Shown here: positions 11,301 through 26,655 of the stretch, one piece after another
How the letters are laid out: every line of letters begins with the position of its first letter
Position numbering within the stretch: the stretch's first letter is position 1
NCBI GenBank assembly: GCA_963662175.1
Contig: OY759214.1
Span: 100,216,115 to 100,280,114, forward strand
DNA from: Aradus depressus
Taxonomy: Eukaryota > Arthropoda > Insecta > Hemiptera > Aradidae
Direction: 5' to 3'
DNA: 64,000 nucleotides
Notes under the pieces: model-generated
The model's input: only the letters and a program-made list of their open reading frames with translations
What the model was told of the DNA's origin: nothing
The model's database searches: none
Position numbers and translations under genes: made by a program

Positions 11301-12658
11301 AGATCGCACAGGCTCGGGACCATCTCTTAAGGTCCCATCCGAAGGACGGCGTGCTTAAGTTTATTTTACCTCCCAGATAAAATAAATTAAGGGCCTCGGT
11401 CGGGTTTCAAACCCACGTTCTTGAGCTCAGAAGGCAAGCATGCATACCACTGAGCAATAGTGTCGGTCTTGTACATATAAACATATATGTCTCATTGACT
11501 GGTATTGTAACTGTAAGTTAACAAGAAACTCATATCCAAAAATTGCAAGCATTGAAAAATGAACAATAAATTTAAAGCAGAATTGTATGCTTACATATTA
11601 TACATGTTAAGCACACACAACTATTTATTATTTTATTCTGAAGAGAAATTTTCTTTGTCCGAATACATTTTTGCAGACTGTGTCGATATAGTGGAAAGCT
11701 AATAAAAATAAATGAAAACATAGGACTTGCTTAAGTTTTATATTTATCTAATTTTTAAAAAAATATACGTAGTGTACTGGTATGTATATATTTTTTGTGG
11801 AGGCCAATATAAAAGTTAAACAAATTCTTTGTTTTATTATTATTAGACAATATAAAAGTTAAACAAATTCTTTGTTTTATTATTATTAGACAATATAAAA
11901 GTTAAACAAATTCTTTGTTTTATTATTATTAGACAATATAAAAGTTAAACAAATTCTTTGTTTTATTATTATTAGACAATATAAAAGTTAAACAAATTCT
12001 TTGTTTTATTATTATTAGACAATATAAAAGTTAAACAAATTCTTTGTTTTATTATTATTAGACAATATAAAAGTTAAACAAATTCTTTGTTTTATTATTA
12101 TTAGACAATATAAAAGTTAAACAAATTCTTTGTTTTATTATTATTAGACAATATAAAAGTTAAACAAATTCTTTGTTTTATTATTAATAGCCGACACTTC
12201 GAAAACTATTTTGGGGGGCTATTGCTTTTATTAAAAATAAAAATAATAATACATACATACTTAATTTTGTCACCAAAGCATCAATTTTCAAGCAGAAAAA
12301 CAGCAATTTTACCTTAGGAAACCGGCCGAGGTCCTTTTATCTTGAAGGTGAAAACAACTTGAGCATGCCGTCCTTCGGATGGGACGTTAAGCCATGGTTC
12401 CGAGCCTGTACGATGTCAGGTACTCGTTAAAGACCCTCCTACTCAGCACTCCAATTATTAGTTTACTAATAAAATTGTTTTTGTATTGTTTCAGGTGTGA
12501 AATTTGCTCTAACTGAAGTGAAGTTGGCCTTAATATGTGTTCTGTTGAAGTTCAAAGTTGTCACATGTTCTGGTAAGCCAGAAACCATCACTCAAGACAG
12601 ATCACCATTCGTACATCTGCCAAGCCCTCACCTCAAAATTATATTTGAAAAATTGTAA
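2330..12658 (+). CDS. Cytochrome P450, CYP6-like (clan 3), complete, 8 coding exons
   Basis: Joined exons 2330-2508, 3636-3824, 3932-4064, 7568-7773, 8949-9094, 9226-9444, 10674-10919 and 12495-12658 keep frame at every GT-AG junction and give 493 residues, the usual length for a microsomal insect P450. Visible landmarks: an N-terminal hydrophobic membrane anchor (about residues 2-20) followed by YWKRKGVP, the C-helix WKAVR (about 124-128), the I-helix ADGTETS, the K-helix EVLR, PERF, and the heme loop FGGGPRMCVG with the cysteine ligand. CYP6 enzymes are ER-bound monooxygenases that oxidise plant toxins, insecticides and endogenous lipids; the substrate here cannot be inferred. ATG 2330 is chosen because a spliced leader ends in front of it and the anchor follows. 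An AATAAA lies 19 bases after the stop. Introns 1, 3, 4 and 7 hold SINEs or LINE pieces, yet no exon is broken, so the gene is probably functional. Exon 1/2 junction is the least certain (donor GTGGGT). Confidence 0.9.
2838..2982 (-). repeat. SINE-A copy with large internal deletion
   Basis: Tail block (GTAACTCATGCCCGGAC) and central CGCTCTTTCGTCGCTC are followed almost directly by the reversed tRNA head end GAGCTACCGGCGCCC, so the middle of the body is missing. It lies in P450 intron 1. Confidence 0.75.
3072..3302 (-). repeat. SINE-A copy in P450 intron 1
   Basis: Reversed SINE-A body from the tail motif through GACGGCATGCTCAAGG. The tRNA head is absent. About 90 bp separates it from the preceding SINE-A copy. 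Confidence 0.75.
4560..6260 (-). mobile_element. Decayed Jockey-like LINE remnant (minus strand) in P450 intron 3
   Basis: Read in reverse, the part near 5700-5900 encodes an endonuclease stretch containing KLSDLLDFFVSSG, close to KLPDILDFFVASK in the intact Jockey ORF2 at 30639-33341. The 4662-5195 reading frame contains IIGNFPRKAIFFLAY, matching NLPRKAVIFLTY of the same protein. Frames are broken repeatedly, so it is a non-functional relic of the same or a sister Jockey family. It is split by the SINE-A at 5934-6184. Confidence 0.7.
5934..6184 (-). mobile_element. SINE-A insertion with 14-bp target-site duplication
   Basis: The reversed, head-truncated SINE-A body is flanked by the direct repeat TGGAGGATAGTGTT at 5920-5933 and 6185-6198. 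The flanks are the Jockey relic. A TSD of this length with 5' truncation is the mark of LINE-driven target-primed retrotransposition. Confidence 0.85.
6696..7291 (+). mobile_element. 5'-truncated RTE-like LINE fragment (RT C-terminus) with 13-bp TSD
   Basis: The frame at 6711-7131 encodes the C-terminal part of a LINE reverse transcriptase: KTVIRPVLTYGSETW, then HERKVLRCIYRG and LRWAGHLARMGD. A frameshift near 7120 leads into LRWRDGVAHDARILLG and a terminal GAA microsatellite. The direct repeat GTTAAGCCCATAT flanks it at 6683-6695 and 7292-7304. It lies in P450 intron 3 in the sense direction. The subtype (RTE against a related clade) is judged from the C-terminal motifs only. Confidence 0.85.
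8195..8770 (-). repeat. Nearly full-length SINE-A interrupted by another element (P450 intron 4)
   Basis: Reversed SINE-A from ACTCATCCCCGGGCTTC to the tRNA head end GAGCTACCGGCGCCC. The body is split by a 260-bp insertion at 8244-8503. Confidence 0.8.
8244..8503. mobile_element. 260-bp insertion inside SINE-A, flanked by CTACTAC
   Basis: The 7-bp sequence CTACTAC occurs at both ends (8237-8243 and 8504-8510), and removing the insert restores the SINE-A order. The insert holds a G-rich run at 8271-8298, a second G run at 8460-8469, and the edge words GGTGGATTCGGGATGCCC and TACGCCACTGC, which are typical of a short interspersed retroelement. No coding sequence. Its family is not identified. 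Confidence 0.7.
9445..10673 (+). other. P450 intron 6, no identified feature
   Basis: A 1.2-kb AT-rich intron between the I-helix exon and the K-helix/heme exon. No SINE-A, LINE frame or long repeat was recognised. A weak tRNA-like phrase near 9890 (GGTGGTGGAGTAGATAGCAG) is not convincing. Confidence 0.6.
11014..11190. repeat. Near-perfect inverted repeat (about 85-bp arms) at a SINE-A tail
   Basis: The arm at about 11014-11100 (ACACATACAAGCACATGACA...) is repeated in reverse complement at about 11104-11190 with only a 4-base gap and a few mismatches. Both arms contain intron sequence plus the first 40 or so bases of the SINE-A tail, so the fold-back arose after the SINE inserted. Confidence 0.85.
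11062..11470 (-). repeat. SINE-A copy, tail duplicated as a fold-back (P450 intron 7)
   Basis: Reversed SINE-A: the tail is present twice in opposite orientation (see 11014-11190), then the body continues from TATCGCCTATTAC through GAAGGACGGCGTGC to the tRNA head (GGGTTTCAAACCCACG...). Nearly full length. Confidence 0.8.
11805..12191. repeat. Minisatellite: nine copies of a 43-bp unit
   Basis: Units start every 43 bases from 11805 to 12149 and are almost identical (CAATATAAAAGTTAAACAAA then TTCTTTGTTTTATTATTATT plus AGA). A diverged reverse-complement of the unit sits at about 17284-17321 beside the hAT insertion, so the unit comes from a dispersed repeat. The array lies in P450 intron 7; the high identity means recent amplification or homogenisation. 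Confidence 0.95.
12192..12450 (+). repeat. Dispersed repeat joined to a SINE-A fragment (paralogue at 23178)
   Basis: The segment starting CCGACACTTCGAAAACTATT and running to CAGCAATTTTACCTTAGG, followed by plus-strand SINE-A body (GAAACCGGCCGAGGTCC, GAGCATGCCGTCCTTCGG), matches 23178-23575 in the same order. The two parts therefore seem to move as one unit. Confidence 0.7.
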
Positions 12659-12676
12659 ACAAGAATTTGTTTGATT

Positions 12677-12682
12677 AATAAA
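12677..12682 (+). terminator. Probable polyadenylation signal of the P450 gene
   Basis: AATAAA lies 19 bases downstream of the P450 stop codon at 12656-12658. It is a perfect consensus at an ordinary distance; cleavage was not seen directly. Confidence 0.6.
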
Positions 12683-12699
12683 ATAATTGACATATTTTG

Positions 12700-13040
12700 A
12701 AAACTGTTATACATCTAACATTAATATAGTAATTGATACAAATATGTATAGTACGAATACTATTCAAATTAAACATTTATAAAATAGATAATAGAATAAA
12801 TAATGATATAATACTGGCATTAATAGGAGGGAAATAAAATGACATAAGAACGAAATACATAACTATGTATGTGCATTCAGCTGCCCCAACCACCGGAAAA
12901 ATCCTGAAATACCACTCCCTCTTCTATCCTGTTACACGTCAAGGGAATTTACTATTGATTATTTTATGGAGAATTTCTTAAAAAAATAGCGACTGGTGAA
13001 ATTTTTTCAGTTTTTTCTTAGATCTCCACCCTGGCCTGGT
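12700..13040. other. Intergenic, no feature seen
   Basis: AT-rich sequence between the P450 3' end and the LINE fragment. Nothing recognisable. Confidence 0.6.
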
Positions 13041-13044
13041 CATA

Positions 13045-13470
13045 CAGCGGTCAATCGAGGACTACGTGTTCTGCAGTCTCATATGAACAGTTTGGGTTGT
13101 TCTTCCTCCTAAAAAAGAAGAGTTTGGAGTAAAGTCTCCGTGACCTGATAATATCTGGGACATCCAGTGGTCAGGCTGTACCCACGTCGGGTCGAGGTGT
13201 ACCCGGACATCCGGAAAGTATGCATAAGTCGTTCGGCCATCAGAAATTCGTGACCAACGTTGTTGCCATTTTTCCACTATCCATTCCTGGGCAATGTCCT
13301 TGCAACGCTCTGGTCTGGACTGTCCGCTCATCTCCTGCTTCAGGGCTAGACGTAAGGGCTCATCAGTATCTGCCCCTAAAGGGATATTGCGTCTACAGTA
13401 ATACAAGGCAACAGCACCATCCAAGAAAAAGTCTATGGATGGAGCTCCGGCCAATACCTGTAGCGCAGCC
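13045..13470 (-). mobile_element. R1/I-like LINE C-terminal fragment
   Basis: The minus frame 13062-13454 encodes WQQRW, then ISDGRTTYAYFPDV and ILSGHGDF. This is the arrangement found after the reverse transcriptase in R1-type and related insect LINEs. The cysteine-rich tail that normally follows is missing and no RT core is present, so it is a short relic. Confidence 0.65.
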
Positions 13471-13600
13471 TTAAAGACAGTTCGATAAGCTCTTGTAAAA
13501 GGGCTTCTGGGTTTGCAACAGAATCATGCGCTGCCGTGTCGTGGGGCGATGTCACCAACCAGCAGCAGCGTATCTTGCTACTGCAGCGTATCTTGCACCT

Positions 13601-13830
13601 AGCTCTCGCTGGCTTCCTGAGATCTGCATCCGGGGGTCAGCAAGTCCCACGAGATTTTGTCAGAAAGAAGAAAAGCGATTGGTGAAGTTATTTCGCTTGT
13701 ATGGATCATTAGGAAACTTCACATCACTTAAAAAAATTAATTTCTAATTTGAAGATAGATGGTGATTGAGAATCTAGTAGGTATGAAGAGATATCTGAAA
13801 ATTGTATGTTTATCTCAGTTAAGTACGGCA
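13601..13830. repeat. Direct repeat, copy 1 of 2 (about 230 bp)
   Basis: The block beginning AGCTCTCGCTGGCTTCCTGA and ending in GTTTATCTCAGTTAAGTACG recurs at 14292-14527 with very few changes. Copy 1 is followed by a further short repeat of its last 25 or so bases (to about 13853). Confidence 0.9.
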
Positions 13831-14291
13831 ATTGTATGTTTATCTCAGTTAAGTCACGAATACTCCAGTGTAAATTGACTTACACGCAGAGTAGCCGAGG
13901 CTAAATTCTTAGACGAAACCATGCCTTCCTATCAAGCCAGCAAAATATTTGTATCATTATTTTAAAAAAATTATAAGCGTCTCATTCCACACCAAGTAGG
14001 CACCCAAAACGTTATTTGTCTATTTGGCTCTTGGTACTTATGACATTTTTTTTTTTTTTTTAAACTTATGACAACATGCCTGAAATGTTTCTTTTCATCA
14101 GAATTATACAGAGAAATGTTGGAAAGTTGGTCAGTTAATGTCATAAAGAAAATTATCTTCCCAATTAAATGAAAGGTGATGGCCGTGACAATTTCTTAAG
14201 TCTGTAATGATAACTGAAAGTTCTATGTTTATCTCAATTATACACGGAAATGTAAGGGTCGTATTTTTTTGTGTACTTTGTCCAATTGGAG

Positions 14292-14527
14292 CACCTAGCT
14301 CTCGTTGGCTTCCTGAGATCTGCATCCGGGGGTCAGCAAGTCCCACGAGATTTTGTCAGAAAGAAGAAAATCGATTGGTGAAGTTATTTCGCTTGTATGG
14401 ATCATTAGGAAACTTCACATCACTTAAAAAAATTAATTTCTAATTTGAAGATAGATGGTGATTGAGAATCTAGTAGGTATGAAGAGATATCTGAAAATTG
14501 TATGTTTATCTCAGTTAAGTACGGCAA
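14292..14527. repeat. Direct repeat, copy 2 of 2 (about 230 bp)
   Basis: Second copy of the block at 13601. The roughly 460 bp between the copies shows no coding region. Near-identity of the copies implies a recent duplication. Confidence 0.9.
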
Positions 14528-15738
14528 TGTATTATTTGTAATAGGATGAAGTGATATATTCATTCCCAATATTCATCATACTCAATTTTTCGAAACATTT
14601 TGTTTTTAAGAGTACATTGTACACTCAATTTACGTAAATGTAAACTTTCGAAATAATTTATATTTGGGGGCAGAAAGTCATAACACCCGTTGCCTAGTTA
14701 CCTGCACTGTCATTGAATAAGTGCATTCTTCCGGGGCTAGTGTTGGTGCTTTGAGACGGGTCAGCAGTAGGTATGTCATGGTTGTTTCAGTTACCTGCAC
14801 AGACATTTGAATTATTATTTACTTATTACCCACCCAACCCCAAATTCCAGGTGCCGTATTCCCAACATACCACATAGCCTTCACACCTTCACTTCCTATT
14901 AACCTTCCCAAGTATCACTTCGGAAAACCTGAAAATTGCCATTACATCTGATTGCTAATTATAATCTGAAACAAATCCATTTTGCCCATAACTTGAAGAT
15001 TTTGCAGTAGATAATTGTTGAATGGTTATAAATAGTCCTAAATTAACCAATCTGTAGCACTTTAAAAAATTGGAATTGGTTCTTTCCTAGAAAAAAACAA
15101 TAAGTATAACATTAATAAATTAAGTAACAAATGAAGTCTCATTTATCAGGTTTATAAGTTGTCAAACATAAACATTCCTCACAATAATAACTATTACAGT
15201 TTTCAAATAACAGAAATTGTATTAAAATGAGCTGCGATTACAAGAGAAAGTAAAAAATATTACAGAAAAAACAAAACACACAATGACTTTTTTATTTAAG
15301 TTGATCATATACTCACTTAGTTTTGAAATTACAGAAATTGTATGAGATTGGGCAGTAATTACAAGATGAAACTGAAAAATATTGCCAAAAAAAACCTGAT
15401 TACTAACGGAACCACTTCAAAACAAGTTGATTTGATCTACCGAACTATGAAATCTTTAGTTAGGTTAGCCTATGCTTGTAACAAGTACCATTGCCTGATG
15501 AAAATAAAGGATATTAACAGTTGACTTTAATGAGATAATCTGAGTAAAGCAAGCAGATATTGACAACAAATTGTTTGAATACTCTTATTATAGCTGCGAG
15601 AAGAGTACTTCAACACATTACACGTCATTTTACAATTCATTCCCCAAGTTCCAGCCTCATGGACTGAAGCCTGGACTGTACCAAGACCTCACAAGACGAA
15701 GCATTTGTAACAGCAGACAGAACCAGAACGGTTTATTC

Positions 15739-21963
<6,225 letters not shown>

Positions 21964-22136
21964 TAGTATAAAGATGAATAAAAACCTTGATAACAGTACG
22001 TAATTAATTCTACAAGACGCCAAACTAGGTTGGGTTAATGAAATGTTCCCAGATATCTTCGGAAGCTCTCGGCTACGATCGGCTTCTCTCGTGAAGGCGC
22101 TTCTTTTCAAATGATACAAATAACAAAATTGACTAT

Positions 22137-22620
22137 AGTTTCTTCCAGACGATAGCTTTAGTTACACCCTACAGCCTCATCTATCCCTACCTATGCCTTG
22201 GAGTTTACATAAATATTTAATAATAATAACCTCACCTAGTATGAATATTTTTGAATAGAATGATCAATATTTGAATGAAAACGTTGATTAAAAAGTAAAA
22301 TTTATTTATTTTAACAATTACTTAAGGAATAATTCATTTATATAATGATAATTACGTTAAGAAAAAACATGAGATTAGGTCATAAGAGGATTCATTGTAC
22401 AACCTAATTCTGACAGTGACTTTCGTAGTTAGTTATTGTGACTCATGCCCGGGCTTTAATTATATCGCCTACTACCATGTGTGCTTTCATATTCTACTTG
22501 GAATATAACAGTTTAGTTCATTGACAAATTATATATAATATCATTCCATCTCAAGATTTCAAAAATAAATTTAAACACCCATGAGTATGACACCTATTAA
22601 TTTTCTGCGGTTTCGATCAG
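22137..22620. other. Region unique to duplication copy A, with a SINE-A tail scrap
   Basis: Absent from copy B, where TAACAAATTAACTAGGCTCG joins the two flanks directly. It contains a short reversed SINE-A tail at about 22430-22490 (GTTATTGTGACTCATGCCCG). No gene seen. Confidence 0.6.
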
Positions 22621-23177
22621 AGAGGGGGCTCGACTCAAAAGCCCTAATAACTGCAAAATTTAGTATGAGAATTGAGAAGCCCTTATGTAAGTCAACATCG
22701 ATTTTTAGCCCAAACGGTCGATTGGTTCTGGAGGAACAGCGAAAACATAGTGGATAAATTCGTGCTGGGGAAGTGTAATGCCGGTGATTCACCGATGACT
22801 TTTTATTTTCTTGACTTCTTACATTCGAGTTGGTCGTCTTTGTTAATTAGCTTTTTAAATAATTTAAAAATTACGTAATATCAGATCAGTGTCGTCTGAC
22901 ATTGCCTTGACGTTTTCTAACTGATCTTGAATGTTTTGATAGCTTGTGTTGTTTTAATAGATAGTTTTTGTGGTGTAATAGCGAGACACTTCTATAATGA
23001 TGAATATTTATTCACTAGCTCTATTACAATAAGAGTTTGAAATTATATTTACCTGTTACACATTCGATTATATTTATTTAAAAAAAAAATAAACAAGCTA
23101 TTAATTTTGCAACCCTTTTTGATCCTTCAACATTTCTATACGTGACAAGTTAAGAGTACCACTTCTGTAAGAGGCTA

Positions 23178-23575
23178 TGGAATGGCCGACACTTTCAGCA
23201 CCATTTTGGGGGGTATTGCTTTTATTTAAAATAAAAAATACATTTTTTTCGTACAGAATCCTCACCTCTTTCTTTCTGTACTGAACTAATTTCGACTCCA
23301 TAGCATCCACTTTCAAGCAGTCAAACAGCAATTTTACCTTCGGAAACCGACAGAGGCCCTTTCATCTGGGAGGTGAAAACACCTTGTGAATACCGTCCTT
23401 CGGATGGGACGTTAAACGTTGGTCCCGAGCCAGTACGATGTCAGGTACTCGTTAAAGGCCCCCTACCGTGGGTGATTAAACTTGGGTTGGCAAAATTTAG
23501 GACGGCCACAGTAGAGTCGGGCTCATGTCCACGAGAACGGGGAAAGAGCGCTCAAAAAACCGAAAACGTTTTGGA
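23178..23575 (+). repeat. Dispersed repeat fused to plus-strand SINE-A (paralogue of 12192)
   Basis: Starts GGCCGACACTTTCAGCACCATTTTGG-like, runs through CAGCAATTTTACCTTCGG and into SINE-A body up to GCTCATGTCCACGAG. The arrangement equals 12192-12450 but extends further into the SINE. Confidence 0.75.
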
Positions 23576-23579
23576 ATTT

Positions 23580-24930
23580 GTCTAGGAAAAAATTATATTG
23601 CCTCTATCTGTTTTATCTAAATTCCTGTGCCTTTCCCAAACTCATTCTTACGATTTAAACTGGAAGATGTAATGAAAGTCATAATCTAAAAAATAAGGTA
23701 TAACTGTCTGTTTGTAATGATACTATCCTTGCAAGGATGACATAGCTCAAAATACTTCAATGTCAGACTTGCAAATTGTATTATTTTAGTGAAAATAACG
23801 ACATATTTTCACTTACTCCAAGCCCCATCAATGAAAATTTGAACAAGAACGTCATAAATCAAAAGGAACTGTTTAAACTTTAAAATGTTTATACTTCTTC
23901 TTCTTCGAACGGAAAAAAAAGTCAGCTATTATCTAAAAAGATGTGCTGCGTAATAAAACGTTCAATCGGACGCTTAATATTTATTTTTAATACATTTCAT
24001 TCTACTTTTAAACTTTAAAATCACTCTCCTGAAAAAACACGGTTTTTGAGATATGACGTTGTTGAAAGGAGTGAGCGATATATGAAACCAAATGTTTCTA
24101 TTGGCTTTGGCGAACTTCACACCTAATTCATTATAACACTGCATTATCTGCCCGACACTATTTCACAATATATATAAAATACTTTCGGTATATCTTCGGC
24201 CACGACTCAACAAATACTGTATTGTCGTCTATTTTAATGTTCCCTACAATTATTACTTGGAAAAGAGTTTTGATTAGCTCATAAACATAAGCTGTATCTT
24301 GTAAAAGTACTTGGACCCCGGAGTTACGTGGTCTCAATTTTCGGTTGATTTCGAACAAAATATAATCATACCTAAGTTAGCTCGTGTGTCTTCTTCATTC
24401 GAAATTTCAAGATCATAGCTACAATCGTTTTTTGCGGCAGAGATCTCGCAACCTTCCAATCATATATATTATACACACACACACAGACATCATCGCGAAA
24501 AGGGTCAAAACTTCTTTACGAGACCTTAAAACGTGAAAATTCGTTGAGAACTCGATCTGCGATTTTCGCACGATTAGAATGCTTTTTTATACATCCCGGA
24601 TCAGTCACCATTCTGGACTTGAGGCGGGCGGTTCACAGCATTAGCTAACATGGTATTATGGGTGTGGTTGCTTACAAGCGGCGCCACCAACTGGGGTTGC
24701 ATTCGTCGTGGCTGTCGTTGTTGGAATAAGAAAGTAAAAATGTATGAAAAAATTTAAAGGAAAGCAAATAAAATACAGAATCAATAACCCAAAATATTTT
24801 TGCGGACTTATGCCGCCCCACTATGAGTTGAGCTTGGTCCCACTGTGTCCATGGCGGTCCATCAATCATCATAGGACCTCACTTCACCTTCTGAAAGACA
24901 TCAACCTCAAGGATGGTCGACCTGTTCGAA
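23580..24930. other. Spacer between the two duplication copies, no gene seen
   Basis: AT-rich with a short CA run near 24472-24486. Small open frames (24158-24358 minus, 24744-25001 plus) have no recognisable motifs and are treated as chance. Confidence 0.55.
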
Positions 24931-25630
24931 TCCCAACCCCATATTCCAGGTGCCGTACCCACAACATCCCACATAGTCTTCACACCTTCACTCCCTATTA
25001 GCCTTCCCAAGTATCACTTCGGAAAACCTGAAAATTGCCATTACATCTGATTGCTAATTATAATCGGAAACAAATCCATTTTGCCCATAACGTGAAGATT
25101 TTGTAAAAGATAATTAATCAATGGTTATAAATAGTCCTAAATTGACCAATCTGTACCAATTTAAAAAATTGGAATTGGTTCTTAATTGGTTAAAAAATAT
25201 TACATAAAAAACAAAGCACACAATGACTTTTTTATTTAAAATCATCATACACTTACTTACCTCAGTTAGAAGTAATAGTTTTGAAATTATAGAACTGGCA
25301 TGAAATTGGGCAGTAATTACAAGATGAAAATGAAAAATATTGCACAAAAAAAACCTGCGAGAAGAGTACTTCAACACATTACACGTCTTTTTACTATTCA
25401 TTCCCCAAGTTCCAGGCTCATGGACTGAGGCCATTCCCCAGACGGGCCATTTGTAACAGCAGACTGAACCAGAACGGTTTATTCTCAGTTTGAATCAACA
25501 AACACATCATCAAACTGCAGACAGCTATAATTTTGAAAAGTACACTGGAACAGTTCCTCCTCTGTTTGAGCCAACATATGCCTCTTCAAAGCACCAGACT
25601 TCCACCGTTTGTAATTGCAGACTGGAACGG

Positions 25631-26655
25631 TTACTCATCAGTGTGGGTCAACATATGTTTCTTAATACCGCCAGACTGCCGACATCTATAACTGCAGACT
25701 GAGCACTGGAACGGTTTCTCCCCAGTGTGAGTCAACATATGACTCTTCAAAACACCAGACTGCCGACATCTATAACTACACACTGAGCACTGGAACGGTT
25801 TCTTAGCAGTGTGAGTCAACATATGACTCTTCAAAGCACTAGACTGCCCACATTTATAACTGCAGATTGAGCACTGGAACGGATTCTCCTCAGTGTGAGT
25901 CAACATATGACTCTTCATATAGGCAGACTGCCGACATTTATAACTGCAGATTGAGCACTGGAACGGTTTCTCCTCAGTGTGAGTCAACATATGAATATTC
26001 ATATAGGCAGACCGCCGACATTTATAACTGCAGATTGAGCACTGGAACGGTTTCTCCTCAGTATGAGTCAACATATGACTCTTCAAAGCACCAGATTGCC
26101 GACATCTATAACTGCAGATTGAACACTGGAACGGTTTCTCCTCAGTGTGAGTCAACATATGACTCTTCAAAGCACCAGATTGCCGACATCTATAACTGCA
26201 GATTGAACACTGGAACGGTTTCTCTCCAGTGTGAGTAAACATATGAGTCTTCAAATCGCCAGACTGCCGACATCTATAACTACACACTGAGCACTGGAAC
26301 GGTTTCTCCTCAGTGTGAGTCAACATATGACTCTTCAAAGCAGCAGACTGCCCACATCTATACCTGCAGATTGAACACTGGAACGGTTTCTCTTCAGTGT
26401 GAGTCAACATTTGCCTCTTTAAATCGCAAGAATCTCTACAACTAGCACTGCACACTGTACATTGGAATGGTTTCTCATCCGTATCACTCGATTCATACCT
26501 CTTCCAAGAGTTGGAGACGAACGAAGGACGTTCACTTAGTGGTGGATGGACGACATTGATGTGATGGCATACAATATGACTCCGAAGTCTGCCCAAGCTG
26601 ACAGAGGTGTGATCACAGTAGTAGCATCCCATCCTTGCCAGGAGAATGAAATCAC
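25631..26655 (-). CDS. Zinc-finger array exon of gene B (finger 1, one damaged, nine intact)
   Basis: Opens after TTTTTTTCAG with a phase-1 GT, then CYYCDHTSVSLGRLRSH. The second unit again has Gln in place of the first zinc His (KRQMLTH), as in A. Nine intact fingers follow, then TDE and stop. Fingers 5 and 6 are identical from CSICSYRCRQSGALKSH on, a recent internal duplication. Fingers 7 and 8 differ from each other at few positions. The array is therefore being remodelled independently of A. Confidence 0.93.

Noticed and set aside
11805..12191. CRISPR-like array of direct repeats
   Set aside because: The 43-bp units abut with no unique spacers and lie in a eukaryotic intron; this is a minisatellite.
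24158..24358. Small minus-strand frame in the spacer between the duplication copies
   Set aside because: Sixty-six codons without recognised motif; not conserved in any other part of the window.
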